64,000 nucleotides of DNA from Anaerococcus rubeinfantis (lineage in GTDB: Bacteria; Bacillota; Clostridia; Tissierellales; Peptoniphilaceae): positions 248,001-312,000 of the forward strand of contig NZ_LN913016.1 in the NCBI RefSeq assembly GCF_001487145.1, read 5' to 3'. The position numbers and the translations under genes are program-made. Of this stretch, positions 47,657 to 57,900 are shown piece after piece. How positions within the stretch are numbered: the stretch's first letter is position 1; each line of letters opens with the position of its first letter. Below the pieces are notes generated by a model. It was not told where the DNA came from, made no database searches, and saw only the letters and a program-made list of their open reading frames with translations.

Positions 47657-48013
47657 CTAATCACCAGAACTTTCTTTTGATTTATTAAGAAGTAGGGAAT
47701 GAATCTGCCATATTTCCCTTGATAATTTTTCTATCTGATTATTCATAGATTCAATTTCATTTTTGTAAATAACACCAGTTGTATTAGTAGCTTTTGCAAT
47801 CTGGTTTATATTATTTGTTGCATTCGAAAGTAACCATTGTAGGTTTCTAAATGGCTCTAAATCTACAACATAAATCTCTTTTTCTAATACACATTTCCTA
47901 AGAAAGTGGGACATAGTTTTGCAATTAGCAAGTTTCATTTTCTTTTCAAAGATTTCTTTTTCTTCATCTGTTAAATATATTTTTAGTTGATTATTTCTTT
48001 TTCTATTATCCAT
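47657..48013 (-). CDS. mobC: MobC-like relaxosome protein
   Basis: The 118-residue protein starts at 48013, after AAGGAG; the same frame is open further upstream but has no ribosome binding site there. An N-terminal ribbon-helix-helix-like segment (NNQLKIYLTDEEKEIFEKKMKLANCKTMSHFLRKC) precedes a helical region containing the MobC pattern LQWLLSNATNNINQIAKATN. It helps the relaxase bind and open oriT. Its last codons abut the relaxase start. Confidence 0.88.
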   Translation of the reverse strand: MDNRKRNNQLKIYLTDEEKEIFEKKMKLANCKTMSHFLRKCVLEKEIYVVDLEPFRNLQWLLSNATNNINQIAKATNTTGVIYKNEIESMNNQIEKLSREIWQIHSLLLNKSKESSGD

Positions 48014-48045
48014 AGTATATCTCCTTATCATAAAATATTGGGGTC

Positions 48046-48140
48046 TTAGGGTTCTCCCTAACAAGGTAAAATTGATAAAAAAAGAAGCAGTCCATAAAGG
48101 TTCTGCTTCATCAATTTTTCGTAAGTGGGTACTCACTTAC
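48046..48140. other. Candidate origin of transfer (oriT)
   Basis: Upstream of mobC lie three dyads: TTAGGG-ttct-CCCTAA (48046-48061), GAAGCAG/CTGCTTC (48084-48109, itself framed by ATTGAT/ATCAAT), and the near-palindrome GTAAGTGGGTACTCACTTAC (48121-48140). Dyads next to mobC-relaxase genes are typical of oriT. I cannot place the nick site. Confidence 0.55.
48077..48109 (-). terminator. Leader terminator upstream of mobC
   Basis: Read on the minus strand, GAAGCAG pairs with CTGCTTC and runs straight into seven T residues, about 65 bases before the mobC start. It resembles the leader terminators upstream of repA, ssb and topB. Confidence 0.6.
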
Positions 48141-48387
48141 TGTGCTTGCTATTAAAGTTATAAGCATTAAGCGTATATTTAGTTTTATTAATTATACCGC
48201 ATCTAATGAAGTTAATAAACAATACATGACAAATTTAGAGGAATATTGCAAAATTTACTTTTAAATAAGGATTTTTATAAGTATAATGAAATAGTGTAAA
48301 TATTAAGGAAATCATATTCTAAGTTCTTTAATTTCGTATTTACTAAATTTGATTGTAATTATTTTTGTTTTGAGGGAGGGGTAATCC

Positions 48388-48759
48388 ATTCTACACAGGG
48401 AATTTGCAGAGGAAAATTATTTAGAAGCTATATATATTTTATCTTTGGAAAAAGATGAAGTAAGAAACATGGATCTTGCTAATTACTTAGAGTATAAAAG
48501 ACCTACTGTTACAAGAATGTTAAAAAAACTTGAAAATAAAGGACTGATTATTTATGGTGAAGATAAAATAATTCGTTTAACAGAGGAGTCAAAAATATTT
48601 TGCGAAAAAATGTATACAAGGCATAAATATTTGACGGATGTATTTATAAGACTTGGAATAGATGCAAAAAACGCTGAAAACGAAGCTTGTCTTATAGAGC
48701 ATGTTATTTCTGATGAAACTTTTGAAAAATTAAAAAAACATTTCGATTATAATTTATAA
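48388..48759 (+). CDS. DtxR-family iron-dependent repressor, apparent ATT start
   Basis: The family's N-terminus (REFAEENYLEAIYILSLEKDEVRNMDLANYL) begins at an ATT codon at 48388; an in-frame stop lies two codons upstream and no ATG, GTG or TTG lies between. GGGAGGGG sits six bases before ATT. The winged helix (RPTVTRMLKKLENKGLI) and metal-binding residues (RHKYL; Cys, Glu, His in EACLIEHV) are conserved, with Cys as in iron-type DtxR rather than MntR. The 123 residues lack the SH3-like domain. It probably represses the siderophore operon when iron is sufficient, like EqbA of the equibactin locus. Confidence 0.82.
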   Translation: MLHREFAEENYLEAIYILSLEKDEVRNMDLANYLEYKRPTVTRMLKKLENKGLIIYGEDKIIRLTEESKIFCEKMYTRHKYLTDVFIRLGIDAKNAENEACLIEHVISDETFEKLKKHFDYNL

Positions 48760-48761
48760 TA

Positions 48762-48804
48762 AATAGCATAGATGACTCAATAATGAGATGTCTATGCTAT
48801 TTTT
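48762..48804 (+). terminator. Intrinsic terminator after the regulator gene
   Basis: AATAGCATAGATG pairs with a matching arm ending TCTATGCTATT over about 13 bp with wobble pairs, around an AATAATG-containing loop, followed by five T residues. It separates the regulator from the biosynthetic operon. Confidence 0.85.
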
Positions 48805-48842
48805 ATCTTTAAAATTATATTTTTAAAAACATCTCAAAGCTA

Positions 48843-48895
48843 TTGATAAAAGTTATCAAATGCTATATAATAATTTTGAGTTAGCCGATACTAAC
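48843..48895 (+). promoter_or_regulatory. Siderophore operon promoter with two operator-like dyads
   Basis: TTGATA (48843-48848) and TATAAT (48866-48871) have a 17-base spacer, a near-consensus promoter. A perfect dyad TTGATAA-AAG-TTATCAA overlaps the -35 box, and GTTAG-CCGATA-CTAAC (48880-48895) covers the expected start of transcription. Either could bind the adjacent DtxR-like repressor; the second has the TTAG/CTAA arms seen in DtxR-family sites. Confidence 0.75.
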
Positions 48896-48920
48896 AGAAA
48901 ACAAATAAAAAGGTGAATTT

Positions 48921-49673
48921 ATGTCAAAAAACTTTGAAATACTAAATAAAGAAATTAATGAAAATAATATAATAGCTAATCTTTTTATATTCCCATTTGC
49001 AGGTGGCGGGGTGTCTGCCTTTAGAAAATGGAAAGATGAATTTGAAGATATAAAATTACTTGTTGCCCAATATCCAGGAAGAGAAAACAGGTTTTCTGAA
49101 AAGGCTATAAGTGATATTAACATCTTAGTAGATAATCTATTTGAAGATATGAAAGAAAATTTTGATTTTAGAAAACCTTATTATTTATTTGGACACAGTA
49201 TGGGAACAAAAATAGTCTATGAATTAGCATTAAGAATTAAAAATTCGGATTACATAAATCCAAGAGGAATAATTATATCAGGAGGGCGTGCTCCATTATA
49301 TAAAGAACCTCATCCAATTTATCATCTTGACGATGACGGATTTATAGAAGGCTTGAGAAGATATGAAGGAACACCAAAAGAAATTCTAGATAATAAGGAT
49401 TTAATTTCCATTTTCTTACCAACATTGAGGGCAGATTTTGTAATAGATGAAGACTATCAAGACACAAAGTTTGAGAAATTAGAATCACCTATACTAGGTT
49501 TTATGGGAGATAAAGATCAAGAAATGACCTTAGATGAACTTATAAAATGGCAAGATTATACCACAAAGGAATTCACTTATAAATATATAGATGGCAAGCA
49601 TATGTTTGTAAACACATCTCCTGAAAGTGTCATTAAAGAGATAAAAGAGTTTATAAAAGTAAATGAAAATTGA
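48921..49673 (+). CDS. Type II thioesterase
   Basis: The 250-residue alpha/beta hydrolase has GHSMG (Ser near residue 93), an Asp in GFMGDKDQ near 195 and the catalytic His in DGKHMF near 227, matching NRPS-associated editing thioesterases (YbtT/EqbB type), which clear misprimed carrier domains. It is first in the operon and overlaps the transferase gene by 11 bases. No integrated thioesterase occurs in the window, so it might also aid release. Confidence 0.9.
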   Translation: MSKNFEILNKEINENNIIANLFIFPFAGGGVSAFRKWKDEFEDIKLLVAQYPGRENRFSEKAISDINILVDNLFEDMKENFDFRKPYYLFGHSMGTKIVYELALRIKNSDYINPRGIIISGGRAPLYKEPHPIYHLDDDGFIEGLRRYEGTPKEILDNKDLISIFLPTLRADFVIDEDYQDTKFEKLESPILGFMGDKDQEMTLDELIKWQDYTTKEFTYKYIDGKHMFVNTSPESVIKEIKEFIKVNEN

Positions 49674-50355
49674 AGAATATGAAATAAGAAAAATTAATGA
49701 TTTTCTTACTTTAGAAGATTTAAAAGATAAGTTAGCTAGTAATAATTTAATACTAATTAAGGCTTATACAGATAAATTATTAGAAGAAAAATTACTTCCT
49801 TACTTAACTAAAGAGGAGATAATAAAATCAAAGGATTATAAATCAGAAATAGCAAAAATTAATTATCTGGTATCAAGGGCAATACTTAATTTGACCTTAA
49901 AAGGTTTACTCGAAAAATCAATTAATGATTTAAGAGTCAAGAGGGATAAAAACAATAAGCCTTATGTAGAGAACACTCTAGGATTAAAGTTTAACACATC
50001 CCATACAGAAGGCTTAGTCTTATTAGCTTTTTCTAAAATAGAAGTAGGAATAGATGTTGAAAAAATAAATTATAAATTTGAGTTTAAGGATATATTAGAA
50101 AACTGTTTTACTAAAGATGAAATCATAAATATAGATAACAACATAATCGGTTTCTATAGATATTGGACTGTAAAAGAAGCTTATCTTAAGTGTGATGGGA
50201 TTGGTCTTATAAGGAATTTAAAAGAGATTGAAATAATTTCTTTTGAAAATGAATTTATAGAAATTAATGATAGTAAAAGGAATACAATAAGTAGGGTAAA
50301 GTCATTAAACTATGACGACAAATATGTCGGGGCAATATGCTTGGAGGAAAATTAA
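49663..50355 (+). CDS. Sfp-type 4'-phosphopantetheinyl transferase
   Basis: The 230-residue enzyme shows the family motifs GIDVEKIN near residue 130 and WTVKEAYLK near 167, both with the acidic residues that bind magnesium. It activates the ArCP and PCP domains of this assembly line by attaching the phosphopantetheine arm. Overlaps with both neighbours show it is co-translated, corresponding to EqbC/YbtD. Confidence 0.92.
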   Translation: MKIEEYEIRKINDFLTLEDLKDKLASNNLILIKAYTDKLLEEKLLPYLTKEEIIKSKDYKSEIAKINYLVSRAILNLTLKGLLEKSINDLRVKRDKNNKPYVENTLGLKFNTSHTEGLVLLAFSKIEVGIDVEKINYKFEFKDILENCFTKDEIINIDNNIIGFYRYWTVKEAYLKCDGIGLIRNLKEIEIISFENEFIEINDSKRNTISRVKSLNYDDKYVGAICLEEN

Positions 50356-51956
50356 TGAACATTGAATTAAAAGAAAAATTAGAAAAATTTTATGATGAAC
50401 AAGTATGGCCGCATATGACCTTAGGAGAATTTATTGAAGATTGTGCTAAAAAATATAGGGATAAGATTGCATTAGTAGATGGAGATGTTGAACTTTCATA
50501 TCAAGAATTAAATAGAAAATCTTGTAAATATGCCAATGGTTTATTGAAGGCTGGATTTAAAAAGGGAGATAAAATAGTTCTTCAACTTCCTAATTGCCAC
50601 GAATTTGTTATTATCCTTTTTGCCATGTTTAAGATTGGTGTGATTCCAGTATTATCACTTCCAGCTCATAGGAAAAATGAAATAAAGGGAATATTAGAAA
50701 AATCAGAGGCAAAAGCATATATAGCTAAGGATAAATATCTTGGCTTTTCATATGTTGATATGATAAGAGAAGTAAAAGAAGAATTAAATATAGATTTTGA
50801 AGTTTATATTCTTGGGGGTAATCAAGGATATAAAAATTTTTACAATATTGATGATAAAGATTATCTATCTCAATATATAGATATTGATTATAAAGAGATG
50901 GCTCTACTTATGCTGTCAAGTGGAACAACGGGCAGTCCTAAAATGATACCAATGAAACATTGCGAATTAATTTGTTCGGCTATAGCAATAGGAAATGCCC
51001 TAAATTATTCAGATGCTACAATATACTTGATGGCATTATCTCTATCTCATAAATTTGTTTTATCTTATCCAGGGATAATAGGAGTATTTTATCATGGAGC
51101 TAAATGTGTAATATCTATGACGCCAAGTCCTGACGAAATAATTTACAATATAGAAGAGCATAATATTAGTACGATGGCTTTAGTTCCAGCTTTAGCAAGT
51201 TTATGTATGGATTTTTTAGAGTTCGAAAAAATTAATATTTCATCTTTAAAAATTATACAAGTAGGTGGATCAGTTTTAGAATATAACAAAGCATTTGAAA
51301 TCGAAAAGAGTTTTGGGTGTATTATTTCACAATTATATGGAATGACTGAAGGACTAGTTATGTGTACTAGATTTGATGATAACATGGACACCAGACTTAA
51401 TACTCAGGGCAAACCTGTATCTATTGGAGATAGTGTAAAAATAGTAGATGAGTTTGGAGAAGAAGTAAATACTGGTGATTATGGTGAATTATTAATAAGG
51501 GGGCCGTATACAATGTATGGGTATTACGGTGGAATGAATGATGTTAATAACTTTATATTAGACAAAGAATTGTACTTTAGAACTGGAGATAGAGCTAGAA
51601 AGTTGTCAAATGGAAACTATCAAATAGCTGGTAGGATTAAAGAAATGATAATTAAAGGCGGAGAAAAAATTATTCCTTCTGAATTAGAAAACCTATTGCT
51701 AAAGAATAAAAAGATATCAGAAGTTCAAGTAGTTGGAGTTCCTGATGAAACATTAGGAGAAAAAATTTGCGTATATATACTAGAAAAAGACAAAAATTTG
51801 ATGTTTTCTGAAATCATTCAAACACTTAAAGAAACTGGTATAGCAGAATTTAAGATTCCAGATTGTATGAAGATAGTTGGTAATTGGCCGCTAACTGCTA
51901 CAGGAAAAATAGATAGAAAAAGTCTAATAGAGAATTATGAAGATGAGAATATTTGA
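50355..51956 (+). CDS. Aryl-acid AMP ligase (salicylate or related)
   Basis: The 533-residue stand-alone adenylation enzyme starts at ATG 50355 with TTGGAGG upstream. Motifs include SSGTTGSPKM near residue 189, GMTEG near 330, RTGDRA near 415 and GKIDRK near 517. The family (DhbE, YbtE, PchD, EqbD) activates salicylate or 2,3-dihydroxybenzoate and loads it on an aryl carrier domain. In the acid-binding region the usual HN(F/Y)PL is replaced by HKFVL (near 231), so the substrate may be different. No salicylate synthase is in the window. Confidence 0.9.
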   Translation: MNIELKEKLEKFYDEQVWPHMTLGEFIEDCAKKYRDKIALVDGDVELSYQELNRKSCKYANGLLKAGFKKGDKIVLQLPNCHEFVIILFAMFKIGVIPVLSLPAHRKNEIKGILEKSEAKAYIAKDKYLGFSYVDMIREVKEELNIDFEVYILGGNQGYKNFYNIDDKDYLSQYIDIDYKEMALLMLSSGTTGSPKMIPMKHCELICSAIAIGNALNYSDATIYLMALSLSHKFVLSYPGIIGVFYHGAKCVISMTPSPDEIIYNIEEHNISTMALVPALASLCMDFLEFEKINISSLKIIQVGGSVLEYNKAFEIEKSFGCIISQLYGMTEGLVMCTRFDDNMDTRLNTQGKPVSIGDSVKIVDEFGEEVNTGDYGELLIRGPYTMYGYYGGMNDVNNFILDKELYFRTGDRARKLSNGNYQIAGRIKEMIIKGGEKIIPSELENLLLKNKKISEVQVVGVPDETLGEKICVYILEKDKNLMFSEIIQTLKETGIAEFKIPDCMKIVGNWPLTATGKIDRKSLIENYEDENI

Positions 51957-51970
51957 GAGGAGAAGAAAGA

Positions 51971-54900
51971 ATGCCTGATTTATACGATTTATTAAATGAA
52001 ATTAAAGCTCAAGTAAAAAGTTATATAAATAATGATGATATAAAAAAATATGATAATTTAATAGAATTAGGGATAACTTCAGTAAATGTTATGGGAATAA
52101 TAAGCAAATTAAGAAGGCACGATATTAATGTGTCATTTTCTAAATTAATGGAAAAGCCGTGTTTTGCTGAATGGGAAATGGCAATAAAAAATGCACGCAA
52201 ATTAAATAATTCTAATAAAAAAGTCATAGGAAACAAACAATTTGAATTAACTGATACTCAGTATGCTTATTTTGTAGGTGGTCATGATAATGAAAGACAA
52301 GAAGAAGTAGGCTGTCATGCCTATATTGAAATAGACGGAGAAGAAATAGATTGTAAAAGATTGAATGATGCATGGAATAAACTTCAATATAGACATCCAA
52401 TGCTCAGAGCAAGATTCACAGAAGATGGAAAGCAAGAAATTTTAGATAAACCTTTTAGCAAAGAAATTGAAGTTTTTGACATATCTAGTTTAGATGAAGA
52501 AGAAACCAAAATTAGACTAGACGAAATACGAGAAAATTTATCGCACAGAAAACTTAGGGTAGAAATGGGAGAAGTCGCAGGATTAAAACTTGCAAATCTA
52601 TCACAAAATAGAAACAAAATTTTCTTTGATTTAGATTTGTTAGTTGCTGACGTAATGAGTTTGAGCCTTATTTTAAAAGAGTTAGGAGAATTGTATTCAG
52701 GAAAAGAATTAGATAATCTAAACAATTATACATTTAAAGACTATATAAATAATCTTGAAGTAGACTTTGAAATTTATAAAAAAGACCAAGAGTTTTGGAA
52801 AGAAAAAATAAGCTCATTTGAGATAGAAAGACCTGATTTACCATTAAAGAAAGCTCCTGAACAAATCAAAGAAACAAGATTTACTAGAAGAAAACGAGTT
52901 ATTGAAAAAGATAAATGGAGCAAAATAAAAGAGTTTGCAGCAAGCTATAAATCTACTCCATCAATGGTTTTATTAACTGCGTATGCTTTAATTTTAGAAA
53001 GATGGACTAACCAAGATAAGTTTTTTATAAACTTACCATTATTCAATAGAGATCTTTCAAACGAAAACTTGAAAGATATGGTGGCAGACTTTACAAATAT
53101 CTTATTAGTAGAGCATGAAAGAAAAAATGATACTTCTTTCCTAGAAACTTTGAATAGAATAAGCAAAACCTTTATAGACAATGCTAGTCATTCATCTTAT
53201 AGTGGAGTTCAAGTTCAAAGAGATATATCAAAATCACAGGGTACAAGTCTTAATGTTGCACCTTTAGTTTTTGCGTGCAACATAGACTATCCACTAGAGA
53301 CTGAAATTTCAAGGAAAGCTTTGGGCAAAATTACATATATGGTTTCACAAACTCCAGGAGTATGGTTAGATTTCCAATCTTATATAAAAGATGGAGATTT
53401 AGTATTATGCTGGGACAGTGTAGATGAACTTTTCCCTGAAAAAATGTTAGATGACATGTTAAATTCTTTAGAAGAACAACTTTTAATACTAACAGAAAAA
53501 GAAAATTGGGAAAGCAAATTTGATGTGCTATCAGAAAATCAAAAACTAGCAAGAGAAAAAGAGCTTCAATCAATTCTTCCATTAAACTTTCCTGATGAGA
53601 GATTATATGATGGATTTATAAAAAATGTAAAAGAAAATCCAGAAAAAATTGCAATTATAGATTCAGAAACTAAAGAAGAAATATCCTATATGGACTTATA
53701 TGAAAAATCCTTAAATATAGCAGGATATTTAAAGGAAAATGGAATAAAAAAGGGAGAATATGTAGGCATTACTCTCCCGAGATCAAGCAAGCAAGTTTAT
53801 GCTATATTTGGAATACTCTTTGCTGGAGCAGCATATGTTGCTATTGGAATAAATCAACCTAGTGAAAGGCGAAGTAAAATATACGAACAAATAGGTATAA
53901 AGTTTGTAATCAGTGATAATAAAACAATAGAAGATTGCAAACTAGATACGGGAGAAGTTTCTTTAATTGATTTAGACAAGACTATAGACAAATTCTTAGG
54001 CCTTGATAAGCCTATAGAAGTAAGTCCTTTTGACTCAGCCTATATAATAATGACATCAGGTACTACAGGAGTGCCAAAGGGTGTTGAGATCATGCACACA
54101 AGTGCCATTAATACTATTAATGATTTAAATGAAAAATATTCTATTAATTCAAATGATACGTTACTTATGGTGTCAGCAATAGACTTTGACTTATCAGTAT
54201 ATGATATTTTTGGAATACTTGGTGTAGGTGGAACTCTAATAACAACTAATGAAGATAATTATCGTAATCCTGATGAATGGATTAAAATTATTGAAAAATA
54301 TAAGGTAAGTATATGGGACTCTGTACCTATACTTTTTGACATGCTTGTAACTATGGCAGAGGGTGAAAAGAAAAACTTACCACTTAGAATTGTTATGTTA
54401 TCAGGAGATTGGATAGCAAAAGACTTGCCAGGAAGATTTTATAAGATAAGCGAAAAAGAAAATTCTATAGTTGTTGCTATGGGTGGAGCAACAGAAGCAT
54501 CTATATGGTCAAATTATTTAAACGTACCAAGGGAAATACCAAAAGACTGGATATCAATTCCATATGGAAAACCACTTAAAAACCAAGTCTATAGAGTAGT
54601 AGATGAATTAGGTAGAATATGCCCTAATTATGTTAAGGGAGAACTTCTAATTGGTGGAGTTGGTGTTGCTAAATGCTACCATGGAGATGAAGACCTAACT
54701 AATAGAAAATATTTTGAAGAAGATGGACTTAGATGGTATAGAACTGGAGATAATGGAAGATTTTGGAATGATGGTACTATTGAATTTCTCGGAAGAAAAG
54801 ACACTCAAGTAAAAATTAAAGGTCATAGAATTGAACTTGGAGAAGTTGAAGATGCTATAAGTAAATTTGATGGTGTTGAAAAAGTAGTAGTTGATTTTAT

Positions 54901-57900
54901 AGAAAAAGCAAATAGCAAAAATTTAGTAGCCTTTGTAAAAGTTGACAAGGATTCTGATAACTTTAGTACAAATAGATATTTAGAAAAAATAGACACTTCT
55001 TTTATTGAGGAAGTAGAAGAAATCTCTTATGAGGATATAAGGGTACAAAATGAAAAAATAAATAGCCTGGTTGCCAAAACTATTATAAATGTCTTTAAAA
55101 GCTTTGAACTTGATTTAGTAAATAATAGCTACTCAATTGTTGATATTTATAATAAAATTAAGGATTCAAAAAGGAATAGATTTATAATTGAAAATTGGAT
55201 AAATAAACTTTTATCTTTAAAATATTTAGAATTTAAGAATGAAAAATATTCATTTAGAGAAGATGAGATTTTTATAAATGAAGATAGTTGCAATAATGAA
55301 ATAGGCAATTATTTAAAGAATTTAGAATTGGAGCTTATAAAGATTTTGTCGGGAGAAAAAGATCCTATAGAAGCCTTTTATTCAGATTCAAATAAATCCT
55401 ATATGTCAAAATTTACAGAAGAACTTTTAGGCTATGAAGAATCAATTAATAGCATTATAAATTCAATAAAGGCTTATGCAAGATTAAATAATAAAAATAT
55501 AAAAATCTTAGAATATGGAACTAGAAATAGTGAACTTACTACTACTATTTTTAAACAGCTTAAAGAGTTTATTAGTGAGTATATTTATGCTGATAGTTCT
55601 ATCTACTTTAGAAATAATCTATCTGATTTGGAGAATGATAGTAAATTTAAATATGTTTGTATAAATGATAACTTAGAAACTTCTTTAGATGAAGATAATT
55701 TTGATATTGCTATAGCTTTAAACTCGATTCACAGAAGTAATGCCAAAAAGACTCTTATAGAAGGAGTACTAAAAGTGTTGAAAGTTAATGGACTTATTAT
55801 TGGTAATGAATTAAAAAATAATAACCTACTGCCTATTATTACAGCAGATATAATAAATGAGCAGCCATTTAACGAAGTAAGACCAGATGATTTTGACAAT
55901 AATGATTGTGAAGTCCTCTATATAAACGGTGAAAAAAGGACAGAATGCTCTAATTTTATAACTTTTATAATAGCTAACTTAAAAGAAAACAAGTCTACCT
56001 TTGAAAAATTAAGAAGTTATTTATCACATGAAATACCAAGCTATATGATTCCTGCTAATTTCTATAAAGTAGATGACATTCCATTAAATAAAAATGGAAA
56101 AGTTGATAGGAAGAAATTGAAAAATAAGTTAAAGAATGAAAATAAAAAAGAAAAATTAGAAATTAGTTATAATGTAAAACCTAAAAATGAATTGGAGCTT
56201 ACTATACTAAAAATATGGAAGGATATTTTTAATAACGAAAATATAGGTGTAGACAATAATTATTTTTCTATTGGTGGAGATTCTCTAATAGCGACTTCTA
56301 TAATTGGGAAAATAAGGAATAAGCTAGGAATAAAACTATCTATTAGAGATATATTTGAAAATCCAACTGTTAATAAATTGGCTATATTTATAAACAATAA
56401 TAAGTGTAAAGAAGTTGAAAATGAACAATTAATAGTTCCTGATAAAGATAGCTTATATGAACCATTTCCTCTAACAGATGTACAAATGGCTTATTGGATT
56501 GGTAGGCAGGGTGCTTATAAGTTAGGAAATGTGTCTACTCATTGTTATTTTGAATTTGATATCGAAAACTTGGATTTTATAAAATTACAAAATGCTATAA
56601 ATCAAATGATAAAATTTCATCAAAGTCTTAGGACAATTATTTTAGATTCTGGTAAACAACAAATATTAGAAAATAATCCAGAATTTCTTATAAATTTTAA
56701 CGATTTGACTTATCTAGATGATGAATTGAAAGATAGAACTTTAAAACAAATAAGAGATGATTTATCACATAGAATAATTGATTTAAGTAAATTTCCAAAC
56801 TTTGATTTCAAAGTTGTAAAAATCGGCGATAATTTATATAGGCTATATATTGGCATAGATAATACAATATTAGATGGCTGGAGTATGTTTAAATTTTTAA
56901 AGGAAATTAAGTTAAGATATGATGGGAATTTTGTGGAGAAAAATATTGATATTTCCTTTAGAGACTACGTTCTATATAAAAAAGAAAATAGAAAAGTCAA
57001 ATTAGAAGAAGATAGAAAATACTGGATAGATAGACTAGATTCTTTTCCAGTTGATACAAATTTTCTAAGAGTTAGAACGGATATATCTAATACTAATCAA
57101 AAATTTTCTAGAATAAAAGAAAAAATAAATAAAAAAGATTGGTTGGAAATAAAGGAAATAGGAAAGAATAATAATTTAACTCCAACATCTATATTGCTAA
57201 CAATATTTTCTATAATTATAAGTAAGTATTCTAATACAGATAGATTTGTAATAAATGTAACTCAATTTGTAAGAGAAAATATCCATCCTCAAATCAATGA
57301 CATAATGGGTGATTTCACAGAACTTTGCTTATTAGAAGTAAATATAAATAAAGAAAAATCAATAATTGAAAATGCAAAAGAAATTCAAACTCAGTTATTA
57401 AATGATATGGCTCATTCGTCTTATTCTTCAATAGATTTTATGAGGGAGATTAGGAAAATTAAGAAAGTAGAACAAGTAGCTCCAATTGTATTCACAAGTG
57501 GCTTAGGAATGGGCGAAATTTCAACAAATGATTTTTTATGGAATAATTCATATTCAATAAGTCAAACTCCACAAGTTTGGTTAGATCATCAAGTTTTGGA
57601 AATTGATGGAAACTTATTATTAGTATGGGACTATGTTAAGGGTCTATTTGATAGCGCACAAGTGAATGGTTGTTTTAAGAATTATGTAAATATGATTAAA
57701 GAGTTTTCCCTTAATGAAGCAAAGCGAATTAAAGATTTTGCCGAATTGAATAGAAATCTAAATTTAAATAATGAAGACAAAAATGTTGCGGATAAGAAAA
57801 ATATTGAGCTTAGCTATATAGAAAGAGACCTAGATGAGAAAAAAGAGATAGATAAAACAAACGAAAAACGCATTTATAATACCGAGCTGGAGAAGGAAGT

